From contig MPNW01000034.1 in the NCBI GenBank assembly GCA_011800805.1, positions 115,323-179,322 of the forward strand: DNA of 64,000 nt, read 5' to 3'. Of this stretch, positions 34,664 through 49,233 are shown piece after piece. Position 1 is the stretch's first letter. Each line of letters begins with the position of its first letter. The stretch comes from Hirudo medicinalis. Lineage: Eukaryota > Annelida > Clitellata > Hirudinida > Hirudinidae. The translations under genes and the position numbers were made by a program. The notes beneath the pieces are model-generated. The model was given only the letters and a program-made list of their open reading frames with translations, was not told the DNA's origin and searched no databases.

Positions 34664-37600
34664 ATGGCCTTAGCTTGTCAGAAGGACAGTTATTTACAAA
34701 TCGTGAGCACTTAATAAATCCTTAAACATAAATGTAGCGACTTGGTAGATGTTTGACTGGAGTAATAGCTGCTGCCTGCAACGATTTCAAGTTGACACAA
34801 TCTACAATAATTCGCTGCAATGTTTACCTTATTATAGCAAATAAAATTCATTACTTTGTGCGATATTTTGTTATTAAGCTTAGAGCATCTTAAGTGTCCT
34901 TCCAAATATTTCTAATTCTGATGATAAATGGTACTGATCAGTGTGGTATTTCAGGACATGTAGATAACTTTTGAAAGCAAAAGTAGATGTGGCTAATTAT
35001 TATTATTTATTTTTTAGCTTACATCCAAAGTAAAAACATGTAGTGGAGCTACAAGTGAAGTATTGGTTGATGGAAGGAAAGTTAAAATCAATGGATTTGA
35101 AGTTGTATTAACTGATACTGTGCTTTTCCCTGAGGGTGGTGGACAGGTATTTGATTTAAATTGTGATTAAAGGCACCTTCAATTAAATATAAATGTAGCA
35201 TTTATTTTTTTTTAATTCATGCAGCCTTCGGATCAAGGAACCGTAAGTTTCCTCGTTTTATTAACCAGTTAAAAAATATTTTTAAATATTCTTCTTCAAG
35301 AAATAATGGATTTTTAAAGTTTTGAATTTTCAAGTAGATTCTAAATATGAAAAACATTAATAAATTTAAGATTTACTAATTTGATGTTTATGGAATTACT
35401 AGCATTTTATCACTGAATGTTATGATTGTTGAATTGAATGTGAACATCGTTATTGAAGCTCAACGGAATTCCTGTCCTAAAGGTGAGTAGGAGGGGAGCC
35501 GAGGCAGTTCACTTTGTTGAAAAAGAACTGAAAGTTGGTGAAGAAGTTGTCATTAAAATTGACTGGGAAAGGAGATGGGATCACATGCAGCAGCACTCAG
35601 GTCAGGAATAATTCTTCTCTTGTTTCCAGCTTAATTAATTCTAACTCTGATGGAAGGTCTTCTTTACCTTTTAATTTTATTTGCAGCCTCTTAGTTCTCC
35701 GAACAAGAATTTAAGCTCGAATTTGTAATTACATGTTTCTTAACAGGACAGCATCTCATATCAGCTCTTGCCACTTCATTGTTTGGATACGACACAACTG
35801 CTTGGTGACTGCTCGTCAATTTGTTGTCGATTATATGCTATGGATATTTTAATTCATAATGAACATTAATGAATTTGATTTGCTCGAAGCTATTTTATGT
35901 GATTGTTGTGATTTGTTGCTATTGCTAATATATTTTAGTCGTCATAGTTAGTTATTACGGTTATTATAGTTGGTAATTATAGTTAGTTTGGTTATATAGT
36001 CATTAGAAAACATTAATATTGCAGGAATCTTGGAGAGAGAACTTCCTTTGTAGAGCTCGATACTCCGGAGATGTCGGCAGAGCAGGTCGATAAACTGGAA
36101 AGGATTGCAAATGAAAAGCTCAGAGAGTCGATCGCCATGCACTGCAGGTTCATCGAGGACAAGGAAAGTCCAGAAGTTGATGAGGTTTTTTAAACTGTGT
36201 TTTTAGAAATATTTATTTGTTGGTTTAAATGTTCTTTCTCACGTTCGTCGCCGCCTTTGCGACGATAACATTGTCATTGCATACTACTTTCTCAAATAAA
36301 AATAAGTGGAATAATTTCAATAGTTTTCTTAAAATAGTTATAACTATAACTAAGACAATAATCAATTACGTCGAAAAAAACAAAAAGTTCACGACATCTT
36401 AATAAATAAAAGGCTCTTAAAGAGGATGTAATATATGAACCTTAGATTTGAAATCGAATTTGCTTGTAGATCGGGTGCAGAGGACTGCCGGACGACCACG
36501 AAGGACCGATAAGAGTGATAACGATCGAGGGGGTCGACGTCAACTTGTGCTGCGGAACTCACGTCTCGAACCTCGGCCATCTGCAGGCACGTCGAGTTTA
36601 TGTGGCATTCGTCGCAACATTTTATTTTCGACAACGTGATGAACGAACATTCGCAAAATATGTTTTAGAAGTTGAACATCTCTGGAGTCAATTAATAGAA
36701 TTAATATGGCATTTCTTGGTTGATTGTTCAGGCTTTAGTAAAATAATGAACTTGTTATGTGCTGCCTTTGCAAATTTGAGTTGTTCTTGGTAGATAAATA
36801 AGTAACTTTTGACATCCATACTCAAAATATCGATTAACGATTTCTAATGTTTTGTCATTGACATCATTTAATGGGAAAATGTAACAATTATATTTCTTTG
36901 CTACATTCCCATATTTCATCACTTCAGGCCATAAAGTTGCTAGGAGTTGAAAAGGGAAAGAAAGGAAAGGTTAACCTGACATTCTTGGTCGGCGAGAGAA
37001 TCCTCAAATATGTTTCCACACTTCACGAAAAGGAGAAGGTCTTCACGTCGTTGTTGAAGTAAGTTTGGAAATTATTCAAGTGAGGACAGTCAGAATTCAT
37101 TACTCATCGTCGTCGTCGTCTTCACCAGCTCAATGTCGTTATCATCATTGCCATTACCAATGAGACACCCAAACATTGAAACCTTAACTGATCACCTGTT
37201 GTTATCAAAGAGGACATCCGGACGATCACGTGAGCCTGCTTCAAAAAGTGCAGAATTCTCTCAAAATTGCTCAGAAGGTAAATATTCACAGGATGACTTT
37301 TTTTTATGAGGATTAAGAACAGTAATAGAACAATAATATAATAATAATATGAGCATGTGTTTCCTTAAGACTGACCCTTGAGTTATTTTATTTGGGTTCT
37401 TATGTTGCTATGATGTTTGTTATTGCGATGTTGAATAAAATTGCTCAAACAAAATATATAATAATAATAATAACAACAACTGAAGTATAAGAAACTTGGG
37501 AATTGCAAGAAATCTCAAAATTTTTTTAAATTGATGATTAACTTGAAGCTATTTCTTTAATGCACCTTTTCTTGAAACTTCCAAGTTCCACTTGCTTAGT

Positions 37601-37711
37601 GAGAAATAGGTTGCCAATGAATCATAAATTGAATAAGTCTTTGAACGAACAAACAAATGAATGGAGAATGACACCAACAGAACATCATCATCATCATCAT
37701 CATCATCATTA

Positions 37712-37742
<31 letters not shown>

Positions 37743-39089
37743 AGAACTTTTACTTAATTCCTACCTTAATCTGGATTCATTGACTTCTTAGAATTCTGTA
37801 ACTCTGCTCAGAGAAGTAGCATCATTTGAAGCTAACAGGTTGAAGACAATGATCACCAAACCACAATACTTCATCTTGCACAAGTGAGATAATAACATTA
37901 ATATATTAATATGCAATGTAATTATAATATTAAAATCATATTGTAATGATAATATTACTTCATCTTGCACAAGTGAGATAATAACATTAATATATTAATA
38001 TGCAATGTAATTATAATATTAAAATCATATTGTAATGATGATATTACTTAAGGCGATGTCGGTAAAATTAGCGTCGTAGATGATTTGTTTCCAATTGTTT
38101 TAAATTTGTAAGTTATGTAAAGCTTTTATGTCGTGCATAATTCAGTGCAGTGATATCAGCTGATTGTGATGCTTGTTCGAGTCGTCGTAATTAATGAGGC
38201 TTATTTATTATTCAAGGCATCATATGTTGGACATTTTGAATTGCATCACCGACAACATTATTATTATTATTATTATGTTGTCGTCGTCGTCGCTGTTCCA
38301 ACAATGTTTGGAGAAGGCAACGATGATAGCAATAAAAATAATATTAATTCATATTGAGAATGACAATTAACATCAATAATAATAATATTATTATAAAAAA
38401 TAATAATAATAATATGCACAACAAACGAAAATAATTTAAAATGATATCACTAATTTCCTCATGCAGAAAGGAAGGGGACAACGAATTTATGAACATCATC
38501 TCGAACGAAGTCGGCGAGGTTCGTGTTCCGAGTCGTCGACGGAAATAAATTCCGACCTTTATTTCTTTCTTTCGATCCACGTCGTTCTCGTTTCGTGACG
38601 TTCATTCTCGATTTACTCGTTCGACGTCTCGAAGTGCGCGTTTAAAAAAATCTAATTTTGGTCGAGAACGCGCGTTCGTATTCTTCCGAAGTTCTCGATT
38701 CGTTTGCCGTGAACGTTTAATTGACAAAAATTCAAGTTGCCTTTAATTGAATTTATTTATCGACACTTCCTCAGGACGTCTTCCTGCTCCTCACGACGGG
38801 AGACGAGAAGGGATCGGGTTTGTTTCTCGTGTCGGGCAAACCCGAAGACGTCGAAGCTTTGGGACCGAAGTGAGTTTCGAATCCATTACGTTGCTCGCCT
38901 GCCACTCGAATCCGTGTCATCGTTCGTCTTATTTATCTTCGGTGACGTTCATTGATGAGGATCAACGCTCATGATTTCTTTCTCATGGGTTTTTATTTGC
39001 CTGCTTATTGAGAACCAGTGTTAGGGTTGAGTTCTCCATGATTTGTGGCTTTTTACAATTTATTGCAAATCATATTGTTGTTGTTGTTG

Positions 39090-39123
<34 letters not shown>

Positions 39124-39373
39124 CATCATCATTATTATTTCTTTAATTGGTTGCTGCTTTAATTACTTCATACCACTTGCATTTTCATTATATTCCTTTA
39201 AGCTTTATAGATTTTGTATGTGGTCCTTATTTTAACCCAGGGTTGCTGAAATATTGGAGGGAAGAGGTGCTGGCAAGGGTTGCAAATACCAAGGCAAGGC
39301 TGGTTCTTTGTTGAAGAGAGGTGATGCAGAACGGTTGATCTCCAGCTACTTCTCGGAACAAAAATCTTCCTAG
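34664..39373 (+). CDS. AARSD1: Alanyl-tRNA editing protein Aarsd1 (AlaX type), complete
   Basis: This free-standing trans-editing enzyme hydrolyses Ser-tRNA(Ala) in the cytosol and is homologous to the AlaRS editing domain. Thirteen exons: 34664-34702, 35018-35146, 35225-35242, 35459-35600, 35747-35804, 36025-36184, 36470-36586, 36928-37058, 37211-37277, 37792-37883, 38467-38518, 38775-38869 and 39241-39373. They total 410 residues (human 412). The zinc site is present: HMQQH (His104, His108) and CCGTH (Cys209, His213). Other family blocks are DTVLFPEGGGQP, DWERRWDHMQQHSGQHLISA, GRGLPDDHxGPIRV-like and EGRGAGKGCKYQGKA. Exon 3 is an 18-nt microexon (PSDQGT). The intron after exon 7 has a GC donor (CAG|GCACGT). 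The donor of exon 10 has been duplicated downstream. All phases agree. Confidence 0.96.
37684..37742 (+). repeat. CAT then ATT microsatellite in AARSD1 intron 9
   Basis: About nine CAT units followed directly by a similar number of ATT units. This lies about 50 bp upstream of exon 10. Confidence 0.9.
37867..38046. repeat. Tandem duplication, period 89 bp, spanning an AARSD1 exon-intron boundary
   Basis: About 89 bases starting at ttcatcttgcacaagtgag recur almost perfectly; the two donor sites lie at 37883/37884 and 37972/37973. The last 15 or so bases of exon 10 and its GTGAGA donor are therefore copied into the intron. Retaining the first copy would put an in-frame TGA straight after the Lys codon, so only the proximal donor gives the full protein. 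Confidence 0.92.
39079..39140 (+). repeat. GTT then ATT microsatellite in AARSD1 intron 12
   Basis: GTT units pass into an ATT run, then three ATC triplets and ATT again. It lies in the intron before the last exon. Confidence 0.9.
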
Positions 39374-39675
39374 GAATCTTATTTTGAACATCGATAGCAT
39401 TTCTTAAAGTCTACAATCTTTTCTTCGAAACGACAAGATGCGTCTAAACAATGCTTGATTCGTTCGAACAATGAAAAGCTAGGAGATGAGTCGATCGACT
39501 CCATAAAGTTTTAAACTTCATAAATCTAATATTTAATCGTTTTCATTGACGTGAGGCGCTTTGTTGGCGAGAAAAAAAATACAAAAATATACGCTGGAAG
39601 TTTGACTGAGCTCTTGATTGGTGAACCGTTGCCATGGTGAGCGAGCTTAAAAGGTTGCATAACGTTACGATTCGA
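39374..39675. other. Tail-to-tail gap between AARSD1 and the Ig-domain gene
   Basis: A gap of about 300 bp contains the 3' ends of two convergent genes. I see no clear AATAAA on either strand in it, so 3' UTRs may overlap or use variant signals. Confidence 0.5.
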
Positions 39676-42600
39676 TTACATCGTCGTCACTGATACAGTG
39701 GTCAGTGCATGGAAGAATGGTGCAACGAGTAAGACAATGTGGTTGAGTCTCTTGCACCCGGGAGTCGAGGAGGGAATTCTGAACTTAGAGTACCGCTCGT
39801 TGTGTCTGTTGTTGAAGAGCCTGGACGAGGGGGTCTGGACCATGGGGCTCTTGTAGGGATTGTTGGGTTGAAGGGGCAAACCGTATGGTGGGTATCTTTC
39901 TGCGAATGACTGTTTATTTAATCTCACTGAAGCGGAAATATTTTGTGAAATAAATTTTAACAAAGTGAGTCCTTGCGTCAGCAATGTAATATTAAATTAT
40001 AGAAATAGTAAAACTAGGACAGCATTTAAAAAAAAATCAATTGCTAGAAGAAAGTTACATGAAATAGAAAATCATAAATTTGAAGTAAGAAATGAGTAAG
40101 GCAGCTATTTACTGCTGACCAAGTAGGACTGAGCTGTTGCTTGATCCGATGGCATTTCTAGCTTCGATGTGATATTTTCTGAAGGAGTTGTGTCTGACGT
40201 AGGCCAGAATCAACTGAATGACCAGGACGTTGTCGTCTCTCACCTGTGGAAATTTACACCTCAATGAGCGCTACATTCTTTCAATCGGCGCCACCTTTTG
40301 TGCGATGAAGTTCACAAATTCATCCAGCAATACATCGTTTCATCGCCGTTGTGAACACACAAACAACATTTCTAGACGTTGTTTGGGTGAGTTGGTCGTT
40401 ATAATGACAAGGGTAGTATAACTTATTTGATATGTTCATATAACCTCCGTAAAGGCCTTGTTTGGATGATATTTAGTTTGAATGGTAGGAATGTGCCAAT
40501 TTAAATATTGTCACAGGCATCGATGACAGCACATCATCATGATGATTAACTCTTTTCATTTTATGCCAATCGTCATAACATAGATAACCAATCAATCCAT
40601 CCATCCTGTGCAACTCACTGTTAGTTAAGTTAATTAATAATAGCAGTAGTAATAATAAAAATAATAATAACAGCCAATTAATTACACAACAGAAAAAAAT
40701 ATGTGCTTGATAATGATTGCCAACACCGACCGACGATGATGTTAAAATGTATTTCCACATTGAAGGTCACTTTCAAGTCTCAAAGGCATTGCACGATGTC
40801 CATTAAGGGTGCACATGACCAGGTGTTAGTGCCTCGTGTAATTTGTACGGAAAATTGTGAATAATATTAATTGAATACATTTTAATCATTTTATAATGCA
40901 AAAACATTCTACTATCTGTTTTATTATATTATGTATTATTATTATTATTATTATTAATATTATTATTATTATTATTATTATATTTTAGACTGCGATAAAA
41001 CCTTTGTTTTAATAGTTGCATATAAATGCTTTAAAAAAGTGTTTATTTCTCTTCTATAATTTGAATACTCTGAGTTATTAAATGCGGCTGAAAAATCAAG
41101 CCATTTGTCATTCAAAATGCGACAGGAAGCTCGTATTGATGTTATACAGCTTTTCAATTATCATCAGATGTCAGGGGTCGTACGTTAATCGAAAAGGTCA
41201 AAGACCAACCCTGACGAGGATGGTGTAGTCGTTGTTTCTTTCGTTGCTCGTCATGGTCGTGCCGTTCGAATCGATGACCCAGTACAGGGTACCCAGGTCA
41301 GGTCGGGCTCGAACCGAGCATTCCAGTGTCACGTTGATGTCCCCCAACCGAGCTGTTGCGGGTTCGCATTGGATTATCGGAGCATCTGTTCCGTTGATGA
41401 CAGGAAATTAAACCGTTTTTATTTACCCTCGGCTTTGTGCCAGACAAACGACCGGTCGTTTTTAGCCCGGCAATGATGTCGCTAGCATTATACCGCAGGA
41501 AATATTATTCTGAGAATATTAGAGAATATTAGAAAATTACGACACATAATGAGAAGGACTGATGGAGGAAGAGACGTTTCTTTTTTCAGAGAGCCATTAA
41601 TTCGTTTGAAATTCCACACGGGAATCTCGATAATTAACCATCACGGAGCTTAAGAGAAATAAAAACATGGAGACTCTGATTAGATCGAGAACCATCACGC
41701 CTTTTGTCCGACAGAATGTTCGCATTGGGTCCGACTCAAATTAACTCGAATTAAAAAAATAACTAAATAAAAAAAAATTGTTGTCTGAATTTTCAGACTC
41801 ACAAAACACGTTGATCAGAAGTTCAGTCCAGTTTTGTTGGTGAATTCCTGGCTCAACGGAACATCTGAGAACCTTTTGGTCGTCCCTTTCTCGAAGTGTC
41901 AGTTTCAACCATCTTGTTACGGAGCAGAACATGATCTTCAGACCTGGTGTTCCGGACATGGAAGTTGTTTCCTGAGACGAGGATGACATTACTTTTCCAT
42001 GAGCACGTTGTTGTTGTTGTTGTTGTTGTCGAGTGACGTATGTTGTACACATGTGCAGCGTATTGCAAAAATTCAATTAAAGCTGTAAGTTAATTATGTA
42101 TATACTATTTAATTATGCTCAGCGTCTTAATACGTGGAAGAAATCTTTCTAATGATTTGCACTTTAAAAATCCCACTTTTTTATAAATAGATTTTATTTC
42201 CACAGCAGGTTTAGTCACGAATAAAAAACTTTTATTTTCAATAAATGGATTTTATTCGGCATAAATGAGATCTCTGCTCTTAATTTTCCGGCTGAAAACA
42301 GTGTCCAAGATATCGCGGATTATTTGTTCTGCTAGGGCTGTGATGGACAGAAATGATAAATCTTTCTCGTTCCTTCCCGAGAATGGACATTTATCGTGTA
42401 CTAATTTAGCTTCGCAGGATAATAATTACGAGGAGGACACTTTAATATGCTCCTTATCAATAAAACCACTCAAATGAGCCGAAAATGGGAAACAAATGTT
42501 TACAAGGTTGCATGTCCAAAGTGTGGTCTTACCACATAATCATTATCAATTTTTAATGTTGTGATAGCATAATTTTTAAATGTTAGAGAATCTTAAATGC

Positions 42601-45600
42601 TGGCCATATTTTTATATTGAAAATTATAAAATATTTAAACTTTGGGTGAATGTCCAACAACATGATTCAATATTTCGAAATCAAACGAAGTTGCCTTCAT
42701 AAATGCTTGAAATTGCAGAAACAATTGCCCTCAATGCAGCCATGAAATAGCGAGTTATTTATGTGCCGCAAACAGACGCGAAATGATGCTGAAGACTTCT
42801 TAACCTCTTGAATCTCTGCAATACTTTGCTTGTCAAGTTAGTTAAATAGTTACGGATTAAATAGTCAAGTAAATAGTAACTAACCATTTAACGATCAATT
42901 TTTTTTCGGAATTAAACATAAAAAGAACAAATTCAAATGGTATCGAAACTTGAGAGATTGGAACGAAGGTCTGCAACTTAACAGCGGGTAACAGGGTACA
43001 GGCGTCTTATTGAATACGTCTTCAGCTTTCTTCAACCAGGCTCACGACAAACATTACAACTTCCGCCTACACTCATTTATAATTTTTTCCTTCAACGAAA
43101 TTTTATGTCCTGCCACCATTTGTCACCAACCACACAATTTCAACGTCATTTAGCTTTCTGCTTCGAATTTTTCATGCCGCCAATATTTTGTGAGTCAATT
43201 TCCTTTGCGTAGAATTATAGAAAATCAGAAAGCTACTTAACAGAGGCATTCTTTGGTCTTGTTCGGTGTCTAAAAGATCATCAATCGTGCTTACTTGACT
43301 CCACTGAGGTGCAGAGGAGAGATCGAATTTGCCGAGATGGAAGGTGACCGGCGGAGCAGGACACGTGGTGTTGGAAATGCACTGAAATATCTTGGCCTCG
43401 TTCTCTGTCACCGTTATGGAGGAAGGCTGGTTCGTCTCGTTTCCTGGGTTGGACGTGGTGGTGGTGATTCTCAAAGAGTACAAAATTCCTGTTTCGATCA
43501 AATAGCGATATAAATCAGCCTAGAGGAAAAAGAGGTAGAAGAAAGAGCGAAATTCTGAAGTGGGGTTAATAGCTCATAAACTTAAGACTGCCAAAGAATG
43601 GACCATGGCAAGTGCTTTTCTGGTGCATCTCAGAATGAAAGCAACACCTGCTAATTCGTGGTGGCATCAAAGAGCCGCACATCTTCCTTTAATGCATCGC
43701 TCTCTAAAGCTCCTTTGATCATCTCCTTCGTCTGCCTTCCTTCTCGACGAGAATGAAAACTGCATCCTTTCAAACGCATCCATTTCGATCAACAGCTTTG
43801 CAGATATCTTTGAGTCTAAAAAACCTTATTTGCCGTGCATAAAGGTTTTGTCACGCGGAGAAATTAAAGAGGGAAAATCATTCCCGTGAAAGAGTTACGA
43901 GGAAAATGAATCATTTTGGTGCGAAATGACGACAACTCTGCGATAACAATGACCATTGGTTTCCATTCAACCGACCGTCCACATTGAGGACGTGTGTGAC
44001 GTGATTGAGGACCGTAGAACGTTTTCCCCTCACTTCACAAGTGTAGTTGCCTGCGTCTTCAAGTCTGACGTCTGAAATTTATAAAACGCTTATCATAAAT
44101 GCGCTCAACGACTGGCTTGACAATAAAACAATGCGCCAGGAAGTGACCTGGAGAGGATGTGCAGATCATTGTCGTGATTAATAATGACACGACAAATAAT
44201 AAATGTATAATGGAATAATGAATAATGGTTCGTGTTGTTCTTTTACTTAAAAATCTGTTCAGCTCTTGATCAGCACTATTTTAACGAATAATCTCACCTT
44301 TTATTACTAGTTTGACCGTGTAGCAATTGCTCTGGCCTGCCGAAAATGATAGAGAGAACCTTTTAGAGGCAGCAAACGGATGCTGAATAACCCCCTGGAT
44401 GTTAATCCTCGACTTCTCCGATTGCTGTGTCTTCTCCCAGATGATGGGGTTGGAAAACACCTCGTAGCCTTTCATGTGGAACTCACACTCCATGCTCACC
44501 TCTTTACCCACTTCGGCTCTCTTAAGCTGAGACTTGGAGAGCATGGTGACGATGAACGGATGCAGGGATAAGGAAAGGTTGGCATCCGAATGGATGTAGG
44601 ATTGCAGGGCGCTGGTCTCTCCTACAGAAATAAACACAAATAAAGGTCCAGCGATGAGCATTGCACGAAGACGAGGAGGCAATTAATCAAACACGTCAGA
44701 AGAATACATAATTCCACTCCGGCCATACATTGGCCCGGTTGTTTTATCATCATTTGCAGAGTGGAGTCGGTCATTAGGCAAGTTTGCCTCGTCCATCAAG
44801 TCCTGGTTGTTTGTCGTCCTCCGCATAAAACAAACGATTCCAGCAACTGAATAATTAAGCTCTCAGATTCCTTCATTCTCGATTCAGAGCTTCTTCTTTT
44901 TGGGGTATTTTATAATTTAATTGCTTTACGAAAAGAGGGCGTGCTCGGGGCGTCAAATGGAAGATAATTCCTTCTGCTCGTAGCACGAAGAGTGCTGTCC
45001 ACCGTAAGAGGCCGTGATATCTTTTATCGCCCCGTGATAGGCTTCAGTGGAATCCTCGTTTCGGGTCGATCCGCACACTCGCCGTGGCAATGAATTAGAG
45101 GGGCTGCATGACAAATTATTTCACAGAAATAACTCTCCAAGCAGGAGGGAGAAGGATGGCGGTGGCTCTTTCTAAGTGCTTCGAATTGTGTGCTCATTTG
45201 CCCCCGCTCGATCATTTTTATCGCATTCTTGATTAATGGGCACAAACGAGCCTCTCTTTCTAAACTCATTTGCATGCGGGTTGCATCTCCGCTGTTCGGA
45301 ACACTTGTATGGGTTTAAGAGGGTGTCTGTGGGCTGTTTGTCATCCGCCGAGAAAACACTCACCTGGACAGAAGTGCTCTGCTTCGGTTGTACTATCTTT
45401 CTCATCCGGAGACGTTTGTCATATTAAGTTACACCCTGTATCTGCTATGCTCGAATGTCACAGCCGCAGGATCCAAAATTTCCTCTGCAGAAGAAGGTTT
45501 AAATGAGTGAACGGGCGTGCGCTAATAAGCTTTGTTCCATCACAACATAAATTCACGCCTCTGCGAGGAGACACCAGGAATCCGACGAATCCATGGAAAT

Positions 45601-48600
45601 AACTGAAACGAATGTGGCTCGTTTTTCTCGGATTTTGTCATTCATTGTTTCTGGGCAGCTAATGAAGTCCCCCTTCAGAGTCCAATGTGGACGTCATGAG
45701 TCGTGATGTTTCAGAGGCAGCATCTGTTTTTGTTCGTGGCTTTTATTTTTATTTTCTGTCGATTTTAATGGACGCAGAAATGAGAGACAGCAGCAGAGCG
45801 CGTCTTCATTTCGTGCGAAGACAAACAAATTTTATGACTCTCGATAATCCACCCGCCCGGGACATTGGTTTCCCTGTTGTTTGCGGATCGTCCTCGTCAT
45901 TTCGAGGGCTTTTTAATAAAAAGCTGAGATACTTTGCACCGACGAAGCGTAAGGTTGCCTCATTTGAAATTGACCGAGAATTCAATCCCATTGTTTGGCG
46001 GGAGAAAGTGCTCGGGTGTTATTTTGAGGATCAATCTTCCTCGTGGCCGACTCCTTTAAGGCGACACGTTCGATCGCTTGAGACGATTTACAAGCAACGT
46101 GCTCAGATGGAGAGATAGCAGTTTGCATAGCTTATTTCTGGGATTTATGTTCTTTGTTGACAGGATGAAACATCCTTGTTTGATTCTCGTGATTTCTTTT
46201 AATGCACAGGTTTGCGTTTTATTCCAAGATGCGTGCAGACGCCAATGTCAGACGATCAAAATAAATCGCCTGTGTCACTTCCGCTGTACAAACAATAAAT
46301 TCTACTTTGTTGCAGGTTAGTCATGCTGCTCGGAGGTTGTATCAACAGAGTCTGATCATGCAGATCGGACGAAATGGAAAGGGCGTGCTTACTTGGCTAA
46401 ATAACAATCGCACAATGACAAGATATTTCGTTATATTATGACAACGTTCTGGAAAAGTTCACATTTCAATTAACTGATTTCAATTTTCTGATGGATTCAA
46501 TGAATTGAGAAAAATGCAAAATATTCATAAAGAACTGCTCCATTGGAAAGTTGAATCCAATTCCCCAGGTAGTCTTATCAACGTGTGCTCAGTCACAGAA
46601 GTCTGAATAGAGTGGAAAAGTTTCTGAAAATTTCTGAAACATTAGCCTCCCCAGAAAGAAGAAGCTTTGACTGAAAGATCTACATTCACCTCGGAATCAC
46701 TCAATCGACATTTCCCGACCTCTTTTGATCTTTCAAATCTCTGCAGACTCCCGCTCATGCTTGGCATCGTCTGCTTGTCACTTGAACGAAAGACGACATC
46801 GTCACTGCATTCAACGACAAGGAAATTTCTCCATCTTCGTGAACTCTGTAAAATGAGGCTCCATTCATTCGGACTCTGACGACGACCTCTGCCTCGATTT
46901 TGTGTCGAATGTCGAAGGGCAACGAGTGGTTGAGTCGTAAATTGAAAGAACATTTTTTTGGACGATTCAACGATGATTTCTTTGAATTCGCGAATTTGGT
47001 CTGCAAATGCACTGCACCGAGGAGCTTTTCGGATTTTTATTCGATCAGATTTTCACTTCTAAGCTGAGAGAACGATAAACAATATGCTTTCCTCGAGGTT
47101 GGCTTCATTAGTGTCGGAGTTCTTGGGGTTCAACTCCAAATGCGATTGAGATGAAAGAAGATTCATTAATTGAGCGCTATGTAATTTGTTGCCATTTCTA
47201 ATTAAGGGCGAGTTCATTTTATTTGTTTTTTATTAATAGATTCTGGAACATCATCGTCATCGTCTTAGTGGTCGTCATCATCACCATCATCATCATCATC
47301 ATCATCATCATCGTCATCATCGTCATCATCGTCGTCGTCTTCGTCGTCATCATCATCATCATCATCATCATCATCGTCGGTGTCACCGTCATCGTCGTCA
47401 TCATGGTGGCAATAAAATCATTTGCATCTATCCTCTCCGATATTATGCTTAACCTCTCCGACCTGGTAAGATCTTTTGACTCGAATCCACTCGTCTGCTT
47501 ATTTCGTATTCAACTCTTGCCTCCATCGACTGCCACATCTGCATCGCCTTCTCGCAAACTTTCATTTCTTTTGTTATTATTTTGCAATTGTTTCGAATTG
47601 ACAAATAAGTGACTGATCAGTCACTATTCAACGATAACAACAATTACAATGATTTAAATATTTCAATTATTGACACATTATCAAATGTTAATATTCATTT
47701 GATTTATTTGTTTACATCTTCAATGTAAATAAATAAATAAATAAATGAATAAATGAAAGAATATGAAAATAATGACGCGTATTACATATTCACATTGTAA
47801 GTTACACGTTGTTGGAAAATCCTTCATTATCTTCACGTAACTGAGTCTCTGAGTTGGATTTGTTGAAAGTTTTCATGTGATTGAATTGAAATATAACTAC
47901 TGAGTGTTTCAAAGTTATGAATTTCTAATTAATACCAGAAATAAACATCAATGATTCAGTAAAACAATTAATAAATTATGTTAAAATATTAAATGAAAAT
48001 TGATTCTGAGTTCGTGAGAAGGAGCAGATTCTCGGTTTTCTTGTCCTGCAAGGATCGATGTTTTAATTAAACGTTCACGAAACTGCTTTTCATCCTTCAT
48101 GTGTTTTTTGATTGAAATAAATTCTTAAATACGATTATTATTTGTATTTAAATTGTTGAAATCTTGAACGAAACCATTTCCCGCTAGGAATTATTTGAGC
48201 AACTTTTAACCTCAAAACCCAGGTTTAGTGCTGGTTTTGACTAATCCGTCTAAAATGTCTTTTCTGCAAAAAACACAGTCGATGTTCTCGAGTCCTCTTG
48301 AAACATTAAACCATCCTCAGCACTCCTCGTGATACTTTATTTATTGATATCTTCATTCAAGTGCCAACTTTTATTCGTTTATTTGATTTCATGCATTTTA
48401 ATTTTAATTGAGATTTCTTCGCGTCAGAAACTGCAGGCAAACAAATGAATTAACCTCACTTAAGGTTAAACCGAACAGAAGTCTATCAGAATTTACAAAA
48501 ATTGATTTTTGAAAAATTACAAAACTCTGACAGATATTTCCCTAATAACACATGAAAATTTCAATGAAATTAAATTCATTTCGGAAGAAACAAGAAATAG

Positions 48601-49137
48601 TGAGTCGAGCATATTCAGAATTTAGGAAGCATCCAAATTGACCTCTTGTCAAGACGCGCGTCTCCCTCAGGACAAAAGCCGGTTGAAAATGCTGTCACTT
48701 GTTCTTCGTCTGCAGGCTTTACTACGTAAGGATTTCAGGTCAAAGTTTTGGTTGGTTAACAAAGAACAATGAACCCTGGTGCATTCAGTTGGAGTACTTG
48801 CGCCTTTAAGACAGGATTTGCGAGCGTCAACTTCCATGAATCTTTGTTTTTGTTTTTGTGGTGATGTGATCATCGCATCATCACATCATCATAGCATCAC
48901 AACATCACAGCAACAACAATGTTATTATTACCATTGCATTATTATTAATAACAATGGCGTGCAAATTAGCTCTGGTGTGTCTTATTCCCAAACCAGTCTG
49001 CACCGCCAGGAAGCGCCCTTGGGAAGCGGCGCTATATAAATGGTCGGACGTTTATAGTGCCTTCACGGATACGGTTATGTAAAGCACTCAAAATATCGGC
49101 TAAATAAGAGAACAACTTCAACATCAACATCATCATC

Positions 49138-49233
<96 letters not shown>

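Noticed and set aside
45687..46118. Plus-strand frame of 143 codons inside Ig-gene intron 1
   Set aside because: It has no recognisable domain, no splice support and an ordinary composition for this GC-richer stretch; chance is likelier.
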